This document shows, one piece after another, positions 44,996 through 55,224 of a DNA stretch of 64,000 bases. A program made the position numbers and the translations under genes. The DNA comes from an uncultured Gammaproteobacteria bacterium. GTDB taxonomy: Bacteria; Pseudomonadota; Gammaproteobacteria; Pseudomonadales; Pseudohongiellaceae. How positions within the stretch are numbered: the stretch's first letter is position 1; each line of letters starts with the position of its first letter. The notes beneath the pieces were generated by a model that was not told the origin of the DNA, ran no database searches, and worked only from the letters and a program-made list of their open reading frames with translations. The DNA lies in the NCBI GenBank assembly GCA_913060495.1, contig CAJXRP010000017.1, positions 18,725 through 82,724 on the forward strand. The letters are read 5' to 3'.

Positions 44996-45493
44996 TTATA
45001 TCCAGCGTCGAACTGATTTTTTATAAGCGAGATATTCGTCTCCGAATTTCTGCTCGAGATAACTTTCTTCTTTGGCAATAGCAATGTGATACAGCAGAAA
45101 TGCGGCTGGAATAAAACTAGCAAAGATCCACAAATTATTCGTCGCGATACCTATGCCTATATTGATAAAGCAGAAACCGGTGTAGATAGGATTGCGAGAC
45201 CAGGCGTAGATACCCGTAGTCACGATTGCTGTCGTCGGTTTCCAAGGCTCAATTGCCGTACCTACCTTTCTGAAAGAGCTACTAACCAGAATCGCAATAG
45301 CGACACCGCACAACACCAGCAGATATCCAATAATTTCCAGCGATTCTGGAATCCCAAGTCGCAACGGCCATAGCATCTGCATGCCGGCACCCAGTAAAAT
45401 AAGGCTGGCGAAAATTGCAGGCGGAGGAAACTTCACCGCGGCGCCTTTCTTGTCCGACTTACTCTCTAAACTAGCGTCTTGCTCATCACTCAT
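44996..45493 (-). CDS. Isoprenylcysteine carboxyl methyltransferase-like membrane protein
   Basis: The 165-residue protein has four hydrophobic spans and the ICMT/PEMT signature: YAWSRNPIYTGF followed by a C-terminal KEESYLEQKFGDEYLAYKK. Such proteins are SAM-dependent methyltransferases of membrane substrates. The natural substrate in bacteria is unknown. Confidence 0.85.
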   Translation of the reverse strand: MSDEQDASLESKSDKKGAAVKFPPPAIFASLILLGAGMQMLWPLRLGIPESLEIIGYLLVLCGVAIAILVSSSFRKVGTAIEPWKPTTAIVTTGIYAWSRNPIYTGFCFINIGIGIATNNLWIFASFIPAAFLLYHIAIAKEESYLEQKFGDEYLAYKKSVRRWI

Positions 45494-45513
45494 TTTTAGG
45501 CCTCACAAATCTG

Positions 45514-46470
45514 TTAGGGCATTTCTAGCACAGTCTCGGATTCAACGAAATTATCGTCTCGATGCTCAGCCAATTCGAAATGGCAGATATTCAGGGAGCG
45601 CTCTGGGTATTTATCTTGGTATTCCGGAGCGACAGCGATCTCTCCAAGGTACCTAGCCTGTGGTAGATGCTTCTCAAACAACTCCTGCAGATAATCCGTG
45701 CTCAGAAAAGGACTATTGATCGTCGCAATGATCTGCGCATTCGGGTTACAGAGGCCCTTCATCTTCTTAATAACGGCTCCGTAATTCTTCGAGGCATCGA
45801 AACTCCCCCGCTGCCGCATAGGCGGGTCAATAATAACGATATCGAAGCGCCCGGATTGCTTAATCTTTCCCCAAGATTTAAATAGATTGTGAGGAATTGA
45901 ATTAACGTCGCCCAAGTCTTGCACATTGATCTCATGGTTTTTTTCACCCCATTTGATACTGGTCTTACTCATGTCCACGTTGGTGACTGCAGACGCACCT
46001 CCTGCTAAGGCAGCTACTGAAAGAGAGCAGGTATACGCAAAAAGATTGAGTACATTTTGGTTCTGGCTGTTAACTAGCAGCCAGTCACGCAATATTCGCG
46101 TATCCATGAACAATCCGCAGTTCTGCTGTTGCCCAGGATGCACTTCAAAACGTAGCTTGTCTTCTGTAACTATAAGCTGTTCAAGCACCTCTCCATATAA
46201 TGCCTGTGCAGGCGCACCCTGCAGGAATCTATTCTGTAACATTATCGACTGAATCTGTCCGTTTTTGTCGGCATCCAACAATGCTTGCATCACGGCGACC
46301 GGATCCTCTATCTCGTCGTAGGCTGATATCAGCGCCAGTGGCGCAAACCAATCTATGCAGATATGCTCCAAGCCTTCATGCATCTGCCCCCTACCATGAA
46401 AGATTCTGCGGGCATCTAATTGCTCAACGTCGAAAAATTTCGCCGCTTCTTTTATTGCATCTATATTCAC
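45514..46470 (-). CDS. RlmI/RlmK-like SAM-dependent methyltransferase
   Basis: The 318-residue enzyme has motif I NLFAYTCSLSVAAL near residue 145, an acidic end of strand 2 (NVDMSKTS) and motif IV IIDPPMRQRGSFD near 215, with a typical GLFMDTR start of the domain. It belongs with the RNA large-subunit methyltransferase-like family, but lacks a clear PUA domain. The target could be rRNA or another molecule. Confidence 0.8.
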   Translation of the reverse strand: MNIDAIKEAAKFFDVEQLDARRIFHGRGQMHEGLEHICIDWFAPLALISAYDEIEDPVAVMQALLDADKNGQIQSIMLQNRFLQGAPAQALYGEVLEQLIVTEDKLRFEVHPGQQQNCGLFMDTRILRDWLLVNSQNQNVLNLFAYTCSLSVAALAGGASAVTNVDMSKTSIKWGEKNHEINVQDLGDVNSIPHNLFKSWGKIKQSGRFDIVIIDPPMRQRGSFDASKNYGAVIKKMKGLCNPNAQIIATINSPFLSTDYLQELFEKHLPQARYLGEIAVAPEYQDKYPERSLNICHFELAEHRDDNFVESETVLEMP

Positions 46471-46542
46471 TGTATTACGATTCCGATTTTCTGCGCTAAA
46501 ATCAAGAGAGACATCAAGCTCATGCTACGCGGATAGAAAAAG

Positions 46543-47229
46543 CTAACTCTCAATAGCTACTTTGTTATTTCGAATAGATACTGTTCTATAAATCGCTGAC
46601 TCGCGCTCAGTTTGTAATTCTTGCAAAAAACGATCAACGTCATCGAACGGTAAGGTGGCTAAAAAAGTATAGTCATTATTCCACCACTGACTTTGCAACA
46701 AGCCAACTATCTGCTCCATCGAGAATCTTGCTCTGACTACTTTACCTGGGTTGCCTACGACGATCTGATAGGGCTCTACGTCTTTCGTTACAACCGCGTT
46801 ACGGCCTACCACTGCCCCATCGCCAATCTTAACGCCGGCCATGACTACCGCGTCGTGGGCAATCCATACATCGTTACCGATACTAGTGTAATTGCAGTCC
46901 GCGACATAATCCTTACTCACAGACATGCTGCTTGATACCCAATCTATGGGATGATTATTAGGAGGCTGGCCTAGAATCACATTACGACCGATAGAACAGA
47001 ATCGCCCGATCGAATCCAGATTCCATATTTCACCACCTTCACGCATATAGCTGTGGGCACCAATTCGAAGCGGATGATCAGCCTTGGGCAATCTGACGCG
47101 GACGTCACCCAAGCGGGAGTGCTCTTCCATTATCAGATGCGAGCGCGCGCTGATATTACCAAAGTCATGAATTCGAATGCCATGCCGCTTCGCCTTTAGC
47201 TTCTCTAATCTATTTAAGATGCTTGGCAC
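46543..47229 (-). CDS. CatB-related hexapeptide-repeat O-acetyltransferase
   Basis: The 228-residue protein shows left-handed beta-helix hexapeptides (IGNDVWIAHDAVVMAGVKIG, GAVVGRNAVVTKDV) and VGNPGKVVRARF near the end. NNHPIDWVSSS fits xenobiotic or serine acetyltransferase-like members. It should use acetyl-CoA to acetylate a hydroxyl group of a sugar or drug. The start is not certain. Confidence 0.85.
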   Translation of the reverse strand: MPSILNRLEKLKAKRHGIRIHDFGNISARSHLIMEEHSRLGDVRVRLPKADHPLRIGAHSYMREGGEIWNLDSIGRFCSIGRNVILGQPPNNHPIDWVSSSMSVSKDYVADCNYTSIGNDVWIAHDAVVMAGVKIGDGAVVGRNAVVTKDVEPYQIVVGNPGKVVRARFSMEQIVGLLQSQWWNNDYTFLATLPFDDVDRFLQELQTERESAIYRTVSIRNNKVAIES

Positions 47230-47398
47230 TTATACCCGCCTCCTCTAATAATGTCGCCACTCACAGTGACTCTCGAACCACAATCATTGACCAATTGCAT
47301 CGATACCTTGAATAGCAAGATACCTGAGCTACTGGCTATCGAAGAAATGTCATCTATTATCAATAGAATCTGGTAACTATACGGTATACTGCCCCGCA

Positions 47399-49192
47399 AT
47401 GAGTAGTGCACACGACATTTTACAATCCGTTTTTGGTTTTTCATCTTTCCGCCCTCCCCAAGACAAAATAATCGAAGCCTTAATCGTAGGCGATGATGCT
47501 CTGGTTTTGATGCCTACCGGTGGTGGAAAGTCCCTCTGCTATCAAATTCCCGCCCTGGTTCGCGAAGGCTGCGGCATCGTTATCTCACCCCTTATTGCAT
47601 TGATGCAGGATCAGGTCAGCGCGATGAAACTTTTAGGGGTTCGCGCGGCGTTCCTAAATTCGACGCTAAGCGCTGTCGAATCTCGAGAGATCGAGAACGC
47701 ACTACTGGCGGGGGAGTTAGACCTTCTCTATATAGCACCAGAGCGATTTACCCAAGCCAATACCTTAAAACTATTACGGCAGGCTCCTCTCTCGTTATTT
47801 GCCATCGACGAGGCTCACTGTGTTTCACAATGGGGGCACGACTTTCGGGCCGACTATTTGCAGCTAAGCCTGCTGCATGAGCTATTCCCAGAAATACCTA
47901 GAATTGCCCTAACCGCGACTGCAGATGTCAGAACCCGCGAAGAAATTATTAGTCGCCTGCAATTAGAAGAGGCCGGCCAGTTTGTTGTCGGTTTCGACCG
48001 CCCCAACATCGCCTATCGCATCGCACTAAAACACAATGCAAAACAACAGTTCTTAAAATTCTTGAAAGATGAGCATGCCAAGGATGCCGGCATCGTATAT
48101 TGCCTGTCTCGAAAGAAAACCGAGGACATAGCCTATTGGCTACAAGGCGAAGGGTTTAACGCACTGCCCTATCACGCCGGACTACCTAGCGAAACGCGAG
48201 CGGAGCATCAGCGTCGCTTTCTGCGGGATGAGGGAGTCATTGTCGTCGCGACGATCGCCTTTGGTATGGGAATCGATAAGCCTGACGTGCGTTTCGTCGC
48301 CCATCTAGACCTGCCCAAAACTATTGAGTCCTATTATCAAGAAACGGGTCGTGCCGGACGCGACGGCTTGCCTGCCGATGCATGGATGATCTATGGACTG
48401 CAGGATGTCATAAAACTTAGGCAGATGATGGAAGGCTCAGACGGCAGCGAAGAACATAAACGCGCCGAGCAACACCGCCTTAATGCCATGCTGGGTTTGT
48501 GTGAAATAACCAGTTGTCGACGCCAAGTCCTGCTTGCCTACTTCGGGGATACCCTGGAGCAACCCTGTGGTAACTGCGACTGCTGTCTCGATCCACCCCA
48601 GACTTGGGATGGCACCGAGGCAGCACGAAAGGCACTGAGTGTGGCCTATCGAACGGGCCAGCGTTTTGGCGTAAATCATTTAATCGATGTGCTGCGTGGC
48701 GCCGAAACCGAGAAGATAATGCAGTTCGACCACCATCGCCTCGCCTCCCACGGCATAGGTCAAGAGTTGGACAATAACCAATGGCGTTCGGTATATAGAC
48801 AATTGGTCGCCATAGGCTATCTAAGCGTCGACCTCGAACGCTATGGCGCACTGAAACTGGAGGAAAGTTGTCGCCCCCTACTGCGCGGTGAAGAAACGAT
48901 TCAACTAAGGCGCGATGTTAAACAGAAAACAGCGAAGCGACTCACTAAGACACCATTGGCCGCTGACGTGGATGTCGCCCTTTGGGAGGCACTGCGGGAA
49001 TGTCGACGACAGTTTGCCGAAGACAAAGGCGTACCTCCTTATGTGATCTTTCACGACAGCGCGCTGCAGGAGATGTGCGTGAATCTGCCTCAAGACATGA
49101 ATGCCTTCGGCATGGTCAGCGGTGTGGGGGAGAGGAAGCTGGACAAATATGGCCCTGCATTTTTAAGGGTTATTACGGACCATCTCGCCTAA
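47399..49192 (+). CDS. recQ: ATP-dependent DNA helicase RecQ
   Basis: The 597-residue helicase has Walker [17 protein letters not shown] box [16 protein letters not shown], the motif VI region [10 protein letters not shown], the zinc-binding cysteines in [12 protein letters not shown] / CGNCDCC, an RQC domain and a C-terminal HRDC domain. The length is near the E. coli value of about 610. The ATG at 47399 has only a weak ribosome site, and a TATACT 9 bases upstream hints at a short or absent leader. It unwinds DNA in recombination and repair. Confidence 0.95.
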   Translation: MSSAHDILQSVFGFSSFRPPQDKIIEALIVGDDALVLMPTGGGKSLCYQIPALVREGCGIVISPLIALMQDQVSAMKLLGVRAAFLNSTLSAVESREIENALLAGELDLLYIAPERFTQANTLKLLRQAPLSLFAIDEAHCVSQWGHDFRADYLQLSLLHELFPEIPRIALTATADVRTREEIISRLQLEEAGQFVVGFDRPNIAYRIALKHNAKQQFLKFLKDEHAKDAGIVYCLSRKKTEDIAYWLQGEGFNALPYHAGLPSETRAEHQRRFLRDEGVIVVATIAFGMGIDKPDVRFVAHLDLPKTIESYYQETGRAGRDGLPADAWMIYGLQDVIKLRQMMEGSDGSEEHKRAEQHRLNAMLGLCEITSCRRQVLLAYFGDTLEQPCGNCDCCLDPPQTWDGTEAARKALSVAYRTGQRFGVNHLIDVLRGAETEKIMQFDHHRLASHGIGQELDNNQWRSVYRQLVAIGYLSVDLERYGALKLEESCRPLLRGEETIQLRRDVKQKTAKRLTKTPLAADVDVALWEALRECRRQFAEDKGVPPYVIFHDSALQEMCVNLPQDMNAFGMVSGVGERKLDKYGPAFLRVITDHLA

Positions 49193-49276
49193 ATTCTTAC
49201 TCAATTAGATATTGCAAAGGTGCAGCGTAGTTGGCACCCTTAAGCGCAGTCTCGAATAATAAAGTAAGGATTTCCG

Positions 49277-50866
49277 ATGCACAGTCGAAACCAGTCTAAG
49301 CCTTTCATGACAGTACTCTCAAGCCTGTTTGTAATCCCGTTCGCAGCAACTATTCATGCTGCAGAACTAGACCGCATCGGCACCTTCGATTTCCCCACCT
49401 CAGGCTCGCCTGCCGCTCAGCAACATTTTATCCGCGGCGTGGGTTATCTACACAGCTTCGGCATGGCACAAGCACAGGCTGAATTTAGAAGTGCTCAGGA
49501 AATTCAGCCTGACTTCGCCATGGCTTACTGGGGTGAAGCTTTCACCTATCAACACCCCTTCTTCGGACAGAAAGATGCCGCTCCCGGCGAGGCCTTAATG
49601 CGTCTCGGCGCGACTAGCGAGGAGCGACTCGCCAAAGCACCTACGGAGCGAGAGAAAGGTTTTCTGCGGGCAGCGGAGGCCTACACCCTAACACTAGGAG
49701 GCATGGCAGAAAGGCGCATTGCATGGATGAATGCGATGGCCGACCTGTATGCACAATTTCCCGACGACAATGAAGTCAAAGCCTTCTATGCAGCCTCAAT
49801 GCTGGCAGGCGCGACGGCCTCTGGCGCAGACAGCGAACGCATCAATATGCGTGCCGGCGCCCTAGCTCTGGAATTGTTTAAGGAAAATGACAATCACCCC
49901 GGCGCCGCTCATTACGTCATTCACGCCTTCGACGATCCAATCCATGCGCCGATCGCACTGGAAGCGGCAACTGCGTACGCAGATATTGCACCCGCGGTCT
50001 CCCATGCTCGCCATATGCCTACACACATCTTCATTCAGCATGGCATGTGGAATGAAGTCTCCGTCTGGAACGATTCTGCCTTCAACGCGGGGCTGGAGCT
50101 CTGGCAAGAAGGTGACTCCACTGGAGACATGAATCACTCCTCCGACTGGGGTCAGTATGGCGACCTGCAACTCGGCGATCTTGAAAAGTCCGAGAGATGG
50201 ATCCGACGCGCTCAAATGGTGCTAGACAACGCTCCCAATAGCGGACGCGCGGCAGGCACCGTTAAAACAATGAAGGCTAGGCACATTATTGAAAGCAAAC
50301 AGTGGCAAGTGCAGCCCTTTTCTGATGACCTAGACACCACCGAGTTGCTCGCGCTGGGTCTAAGCGCCGCTAGCCTCGGCGATCTCGCAGTCGCAAACCA
50401 AGTCGTGGAAAAATTGGACAAGATGCTAGCGGCTAGTCCCGATAATGGGCAACTAAAACTCGTTCACCACGAAGTAGCAGCCCTAACCCTACACAAGGAA
50501 TCTATGCAGTCAGCTATGGTTGATGTTGCTAAGCGCCAGCAGGCCGTAGAGCTAATGCAGGCAGCAATGACACTTAGAGAAAGCCAGCGAGCGCCTAACG
50601 GTGCGGCTACTCCGCTAAAGCCGGTCCATGAACTGGCCGCGGAAATGATGCTGGAGATGTCGATGAATGACGAAGCAGCCCAGCTGTTTGCAGTCTCGTT
50701 GCAGCGTCTGAAAAATCGACCCTGGTCACTGCTAGGCGCTGCACGCAGCCACAAGAATTTGGGCGAGCAGGCTCAAGCCACCGAGATGTACGAATCCCTG
50801 TTAGCAGTCTGGAGCGACGATAGTCATCCAGCTGTTCAGGAAGCGAAACAATATCTAGGTTATTAA
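49277..50866 (+). CDS. Secreted TPR-repeat protein
   Basis: The 529-residue protein has a signal peptide (FVIPFAATIHAAEL) and helical repeats (AQAEFRSAQEIQPDFAMAYWGEA and later TPR units). Conserved-looking His residues occur in HYVIHAFDDPIHA and HARHMPTHIF. The ATG has an AAGGA site. It lies 53 bases upstream of the SoxC-like gene and may be co-transcribed. I recognise no defined function. Confidence 0.75.
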   Translation: MHSRNQSKPFMTVLSSLFVIPFAATIHAAELDRIGTFDFPTSGSPAAQQHFIRGVGYLHSFGMAQAQAEFRSAQEIQPDFAMAYWGEAFTYQHPFFGQKDAAPGEALMRLGATSEERLAKAPTEREKGFLRAAEAYTLTLGGMAERRIAWMNAMADLYAQFPDDNEVKAFYAASMLAGATASGADSERINMRAGALALELFKENDNHPGAAHYVIHAFDDPIHAPIALEAATAYADIAPAVSHARHMPTHIFIQHGMWNEVSVWNDSAFNAGLELWQEGDSTGDMNHSSDWGQYGDLQLGDLEKSERWIRRAQMVLDNAPNSGRAAGTVKTMKARHIIESKQWQVQPFSDDLDTTELLALGLSAASLGDLAVANQVVEKLDKMLAASPDNGQLKLVHHEVAALTLHKESMQSAMVDVAKRQQAVELMQAAMTLRESQRAPNGAATPLKPVHELAAEMMLEMSMNDEAAQLFAVSLQRLKNRPWSLLGAARSHKNLGEQAQATEMYESLLAVWSDDSHPAVQEAKQYLGY

Positions 50867-50919
50867 TATTTCTAGTGATCAAAAATAAAAATACTGTCAA
50901 GAATTAGAAGAGAACACAT

Positions 50920-52191
50920 ATGAGCAAGCAGGAATTAGATAAAGTAGCAGCCAACGGCCTGATAAATCGACGTCACCTATTAGGCCTGGGTTTAGCGGGC
51001 ATGGGCACAGTTGCATCCACTTCCCTATTAGGTGCCGATGCGGGCCTTAATCTGGAAATTCCAGGTTGGTCTAAGCAACCGGGTGCCAATGCCAGCGGCT
51101 ATGGTTCCCGCTCTCGGTTTACCGACGATATGCAGAGAATGGCGGGCAACCCCAATCCACTTTATCCCGGAGGCGGCGCATCACGTTCACCACTGCATCA
51201 ACTACACGGCAGCATCACACCGAATAGCCTACATTTTGAGCGGCATCACGCTGGCATTCCTGATATTGATCCGGCTCAGCACAAATTGGTCATTCATGGT
51301 TTGGTGCGTCAGCCTTTAGTGTTCAGCTACGAAGATCTATTGCGCTACCCAATGGTCAGCAAAATTTATTTTCTCGAGTGCTCCGGCAACAGTGGCTCAC
51401 TGTTTGGACCGAATGCTGCCGACGGCAGCGCACAGAGTCTGCACGGTTTGGTTTCCGGTGCCGAATGGACAGGCATTCCGCTATCGACTCTTCTAGACGA
51501 GGCAGGTGTAGACCCCGATGCTAGGTGGATTAATGCCGTAGGCGCAGATGCAGCCAGCATGGGTCGCTCTATTCCTCTCAATCGTGCTATGGATGATGTA
51601 ATGCTGGCACTGTTTCAAAATGGCGAGCCGGTGCGGCCTGGTCAAGGCTATCCAATGCGTCTTTTTGTGCCAGGTTGCGAAGGCAACATCAGCGTGAAAT
51701 GGCTAACACAAATAAAACTTACCAAAGAGCCAACTCACTTCCGTGATGAAACTAGCAAGTACACAGATACAAGATTAGATCGTAAGAGCCTGCAATTTAC
51801 CTTTCCTATGGGAACCAAGTCGGTCATCACTGCACCTTCTGGGCAGATGAAACTGGAACGCCAAGGTATCTATCAAGTAACAGGCATCGCTTGGTCTGGT
51901 CGCGGCAGTATTCGTCGCGTAGAGGTTAGCGCCGATGGCGGACGCACGTGGGCCGATGCAATGATTGACTCCCACCAGAGCGAGAAGGCATTGGCGAGGT
52001 TCAGAATTCCTTGGGAATGGTCTGGAGGCGATGCGGTCTTGCAGAGTCGCGCCACAGACAGCCAAGGCAATGTGCAACCAACGCGCACCAGCCTCGTCAA
52101 CGAGAAAGGCAATATCAGCACCTACCATTTCCATGGCATTCAAAGCTGGGCCGTTAACACTGCAGGAGATATTGCCAATGTCTACGCTTAA
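50920..52191 (+). CDS. soxC: SoxC-like sulfite dehydrogenase molybdopterin subunit
   Basis: The 423-residue protein has a Tat-like signal (NRRHLLGLGLAG at residues 16-27) and the sulfite-oxidase fold. The molybdenum-ligating Cys is Cys154 in FLECSGNSGS. A C-terminal Mo-co dimerisation domain with VEVSADGGRTWADA follows. SoxC partners a cytochrome to oxidise sulfite or sulfane sulfur in the periplasm. The downstream gene encodes a cytochrome c. Other sox genes (soxABXYZ) are not in this window. Confidence 0.88.
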   Translation: MSKQELDKVAANGLINRRHLLGLGLAGMGTVASTSLLGADAGLNLEIPGWSKQPGANASGYGSRSRFTDDMQRMAGNPNPLYPGGGASRSPLHQLHGSITPNSLHFERHHAGIPDIDPAQHKLVIHGLVRQPLVFSYEDLLRYPMVSKIYFLECSGNSGSLFGPNAADGSAQSLHGLVSGAEWTGIPLSTLLDEAGVDPDARWINAVGADAASMGRSIPLNRAMDDVMLALFQNGEPVRPGQGYPMRLFVPGCEGNISVKWLTQIKLTKEPTHFRDETSKYTDTRLDRKSLQFTFPMGTKSVITAPSGQMKLERQGIYQVTGIAWSGRGSIRRVEVSADGGRTWADAMIDSHQSEKALARFRIPWEWSGGDAVLQSRATDSQGNVQPTRTSLVNEKGNISTYHFHGIQSWAVNTAGDIANVYA

Positions 52192-52711
52192 GAAGCTAGT
52201 AACCACAGCAGCAGTTTCGATCAGCCTTGTAATAGGAATATCAGCTGCAGTTCAGGCGCAGTCGCTTGGTACGCCAGTCGATGAGAGCCAACTAAAGAAT
52301 TTCGACCTAATCGCGCAAGCCGATGGCAGCGGTTACCCTGACGGTGGTGGCACAGCCATCCAGGGAAAGGCTATCTTCGAGAGAAGATGCGTTGCTTGCC
52401 ACGGCATGAACGGCGAAGGAACCTCCGCGAATACGCGCCTAGTTGGCGGCGATATGCAATCCGAGGAGCGACCTATACGCACTGTAGGCAGCTACTGGCC
52501 CCATGCAAGCACGCTATTCGACTACGTACAGCGGGCCATGCCTGCGGACGCACCAAAATCTCTATCCAGCTCCGAGGTATATCAGGTGATTGCCTATGTC
52601 CTGAATATGAATGGCATTATTGAGGATTCTTTGCTGCTAAATAAGGAGTCCCTAATGCAGGTCGAGATGCCGAATAAAGATGGCTTCATCGATAGCAGCC
52701 AAGCCCTTTAA
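52178..52711 (+). CDS. SoxD-like mono-haem cytochrome c
   Basis: The 177-residue protein has a signal peptide (ending near AAVQAQS), a single haem motif CVACH (residues 71-75) and a likely axial Met at 121 in RAMPADAP. It overlaps the soxC gene by 14 bases and has an AGGAG site. SoxD is normally about twice as long with two haems, so this is a short form that probably accepts electrons from SoxC. The ATG at 52178 is chosen over upstream starts inside soxC. Confidence 0.85.
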   Translation: MSTLKKLVTTAAVSISLVIGISAAVQAQSLGTPVDESQLKNFDLIAQADGSGYPDGGGTAIQGKAIFERRCVACHGMNGEGTSANTRLVGGDMQSEERPIRTVGSYWPHASTLFDYVQRAMPADAPKSLSSSEVYQVIAYVLNMNGIIEDSLLLNKESLMQVEMPNKDGFIDSSQAL

Positions 52712-52721
52712 AATAGCCTCT

Positions 52722-52767
52722 GGGAACCTCTAAAGCAGACTGTAACCTTCTGTTACTAGAGGTTCCC
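52722..52767. repeat. Imperfect hairpin after the cytochrome gene
   Basis: GGGAACCTCT (52722-52731) pairs with AGAGGTTCCC (52758-52767), with an inner stem GTAAC/GTTAC. No U-run follows, so it may be a structured 3' end or a bidirectional terminator rather than a classical one. Confidence 0.45.
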
Positions 52768-52827
52768 TAGCCCCACAATTCCAAGTATTATCCCCCGCCT
52801 TAGCAATATCGTATTAAAAGGAATCCC

Positions 52828-55110
52828 ATGAGAAGGCCCTGGTTGAATTTGTGCCTATTGTGCACAGCTGTAGCTTTGTTGTTTTCGAAATCAGTAAACG
52901 CAGCAGAATCCGGGCTAGTCATGCCCCTTATCGACGGTGAGCCTAGCTTCGCGGACTTCCAGAATATGACCCCCTCTTCTGCCTTGGCCCGCTCTATGGC
53001 AAAGGTCGATAGTTTCGTGCAGCGTGAACCTGAACCTGGCGAGCCCTCAGCACAACGCACCGAGGTGTACATTGGCTATGACCAAGTCCAGTTGCACGTG
53101 GTATTTCTAGCCTTCGATACTGACCCTGACCAAATACGCGCGAACCTTTCCTCACGCGAAAATATCGATGGCGATGACAACGTCGAGATCACATTCGACA
53201 CATTCAACGATCAACGTGCTGCATTCTCATTCAGGACCACACCTTTAGGCATTCAATGGGATGCGCGCTGGACCGAGGGCTCCTCACGTCGCGCAGGCTT
53301 CGACACCACATTAGAAATGGTATGGGAGAGTGAAGGGGAACTTACCGATCAGGGCTACATGGCAAGAATGGCTATTCCGCTACGCAGCCTGCGCTTTCCA
53401 GATAGATCTGAACAGAACTGGCGCATTCAGTTCGCCCGCAATATACCGCGTTACGGCGAGGAGTCTTACTGGCCTCCTTATTCCGTAGACGTTGAGGGTC
53501 GCCTCAATCAGACTGCCACACTAACGGGTATTCGCGATGTGTCGCCAGGCAATAACTCACAAATCATTCCGTTTCTCTTTGCCAGAGAAGTTGATTCTCT
53601 CGACCTAGGCGCTACAGGCGGGCCTAAGTTCGATCAGAGTTCAGAACAGGATGTTGGCTTGGATGCAAAATTTGTATTCAACGATTCGATGGTACTCGAC
53701 GTCACTCTTAATCCAGATTTTTCGCAAGTAGAATCGGACCAGCCACAGGTAACGCTGAACGAACGCTTCGAAGTACAGTTTCCGGAGCGTCGCCCCTTCT
53801 TCGTTGAAAATGCCGACTTTTTTGCAACGGACTCAACACTTGTATTCACCAGAAGAATTATCGACCCAGAGGGTGGTGCAAGATTCACAGGTCGCGCCGG
53901 CAATTTTGGCTTTGGCAGCATACTTATCAATGACGAAGCGCCAGGTCTAAACAGAGACGATGGCGACCCGCTACAAGGCGAAAAAGCCAATGTGGCAATC
54001 TTGCGCGGCTTCATGGATATTTCGGATCAGGACCGCGTCGGTGTGCTTCTGACGAATCGTGACCTTGCCGATGGACACAACCGTGTAGCGAGTATCGATG
54101 GTCGCTTCAAACTTAATAACAACTGGACCACGCAGCTACAGGTCGTCGGCACCGAGAGTGAACCGACTGATGGCGGCGCAGAGACTACCGGCTATCAGCG
54201 CAATATTCAGATCAACCGCGCCGGTCGTACCTTCAGCAACCATACCCATTTCATCGAGACAACTAGCGATTTCCGCACCGAACTTGGTTTTCAATCTCGC
54301 TTCTTCCGTTCAGATTCGTCGGGCCTTCACCAACGGGTTAACTTCAACTTCTATCCGGATAGATCTAACATCAATAGATGGAACGCCAATCTATTTGGTG
54401 TCTATATCAATGATATTGGCGGCGACAAGATCTTCTCGCAGCTAGGGCCAGGTGTAGGTGTAAACTTCGATACAAATATTTTTAATGCAAGTTACACAGA
54501 GTATTCAGAAACGCTGAGGCCAAAAGATTTTGCGGGCATCCTGTCGAATCGAACTTATAAGTACGAAGACTTCAATCTCGGCTTTACCAATACAACGCTA
54601 AATACGCTGTCTTTCAGTGCCAATTTCAGAACAGGAACAACTTTGAATTTGGTGCCTCCAAGAGGAACGCTACCCAATATAGCTGACACCCAGCGCTTCA
54701 GTGTGGACATGCTTTGGCGTCCATTCAGCAGCTTAAGAATTTCAAATACTTTCTTTCATACCGAATTGGAAACAGAAACTGGCGGCATGGATATTTTCAG
54801 CAACGATATTTTCCGTAGCAACTGGAACTATCAATTCACCAAGGAATGGTCACTGCGTTTCATCGCACAATATGATGAAACAGATGCCGGGCCTGCATCG
54901 AGATTAGTAGATGATGAGAATCTAAACTTTGATGTACTTTTGCGCTACGTAATCAACCCATGGTCAGCATTTTTCGTCGGGTATAACTCTAACCAGAGCA
55001 ATTTCGACATCGTCGAGATGGAAGGTGAAAGAGAATTGGTTATAGCCAACGAGCTAAGAAATGATGGGGATCAATTCTTCGTGAAGTTCTCCTACCTGTT
55101 TCAACGCTGA
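52828..55110 (+). CDS. DUF5916 outer-membrane protein with CBM9-like N-terminus
   Basis: The 760-residue protein has a signal peptide (ending near SVNAAES), an N-terminal CBM9-like domain (about 30-230, with RTEVYIGYDQVQLHVVF) and a long C-terminal beta-barrel-like part, rich in Asn and aromatic strands, ending in Phe-Gln-Arg. This is the DUF5916 plan of putative outer-membrane proteins. The role is unknown; carbohydrate or peptide binding is possible. It follows the sulfite dehydrogenase pair but has its own gap. Confidence 0.82.
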   Translation: MRRPWLNLCLLCTAVALLFSKSVNAAESGLVMPLIDGEPSFADFQNMTPSSALARSMAKVDSFVQREPEPGEPSAQRTEVYIGYDQVQLHVVFLAFDTDPDQIRANLSSRENIDGDDNVEITFDTFNDQRAAFSFRTTPLGIQWDARWTEGSSRRAGFDTTLEMVWESEGELTDQGYMARMAIPLRSLRFPDRSEQNWRIQFARNIPRYGEESYWPPYSVDVEGRLNQTATLTGIRDVSPGNNSQIIPFLFAREVDSLDLGATGGPKFDQSSEQDVGLDAKFVFNDSMVLDVTLNPDFSQVESDQPQVTLNERFEVQFPERRPFFVENADFFATDSTLVFTRRIIDPEGGARFTGRAGNFGFGSILINDEAPGLNRDDGDPLQGEKANVAILRGFMDISDQDRVGVLLTNRDLADGHNRVASIDGRFKLNNNWTTQLQVVGTESEPTDGGAETTGYQRNIQINRAGRTFSNHTHFIETTSDFRTELGFQSRFFRSDSSGLHQRVNFNFYPDRSNINRWNANLFGVYINDIGGDKIFSQLGPGVGVNFDTNIFNASYTEYSETLRPKDFAGILSNRTYKYEDFNLGFTNTTLNTLSFSANFRTGTTLNLVPPRGTLPNIADTQRFSVDMLWRPFSSLRISNTFFHTELETETGGMDIFSNDIFRSNWNYQFTKEWSLRFIAQYDETDAGPASRLVDDENLNFDVLLRYVINPWSAFFVGYNSNQSNFDIVEMEGERELVIANELRNDGDQFFVKFSYLFQR

Positions 55111-55121
55111 TAAGTATCTGA

Positions 55122-55154
55122 GGGAATAGCCGAATAACATGTTTGGCTATTCCC
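55122..55154 (+). terminator. Hairpin after the DUF5916 gene
   Basis: GGGAATAGCC (55122-55131) pairs perfectly with GGCTATTCCC (55145-55154) across a 13-base loop. There is no U-run on the plus strand, so termination efficiency is uncertain. It may serve both convergent genes. Confidence 0.5.
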
Positions 55155-55224
55155 CATGGCAGGGTTTCCTGTTTGAATTTGTCATTCTGACCTTTAACAG
55201 CCGCTCGTAGAGCAACGCAATATC

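Noticed and set aside
49231..49260. TTGGCACCC (-24-like) and CTTAAG-N10-AATAAT upstream of the secreted TPR gene
   Set aside because: The -12 GC is one base out of place, and the CTTAAG box has only one half-site. Neither is convincing, though the ten-base spacing to AATAAT is curious.
51965..52177. Long N-terminal extension of the cytochrome frame inside soxC
   Set aside because: The signal peptide and ribosome site place the start at 52178; the upstream part is a shadow of soxC.
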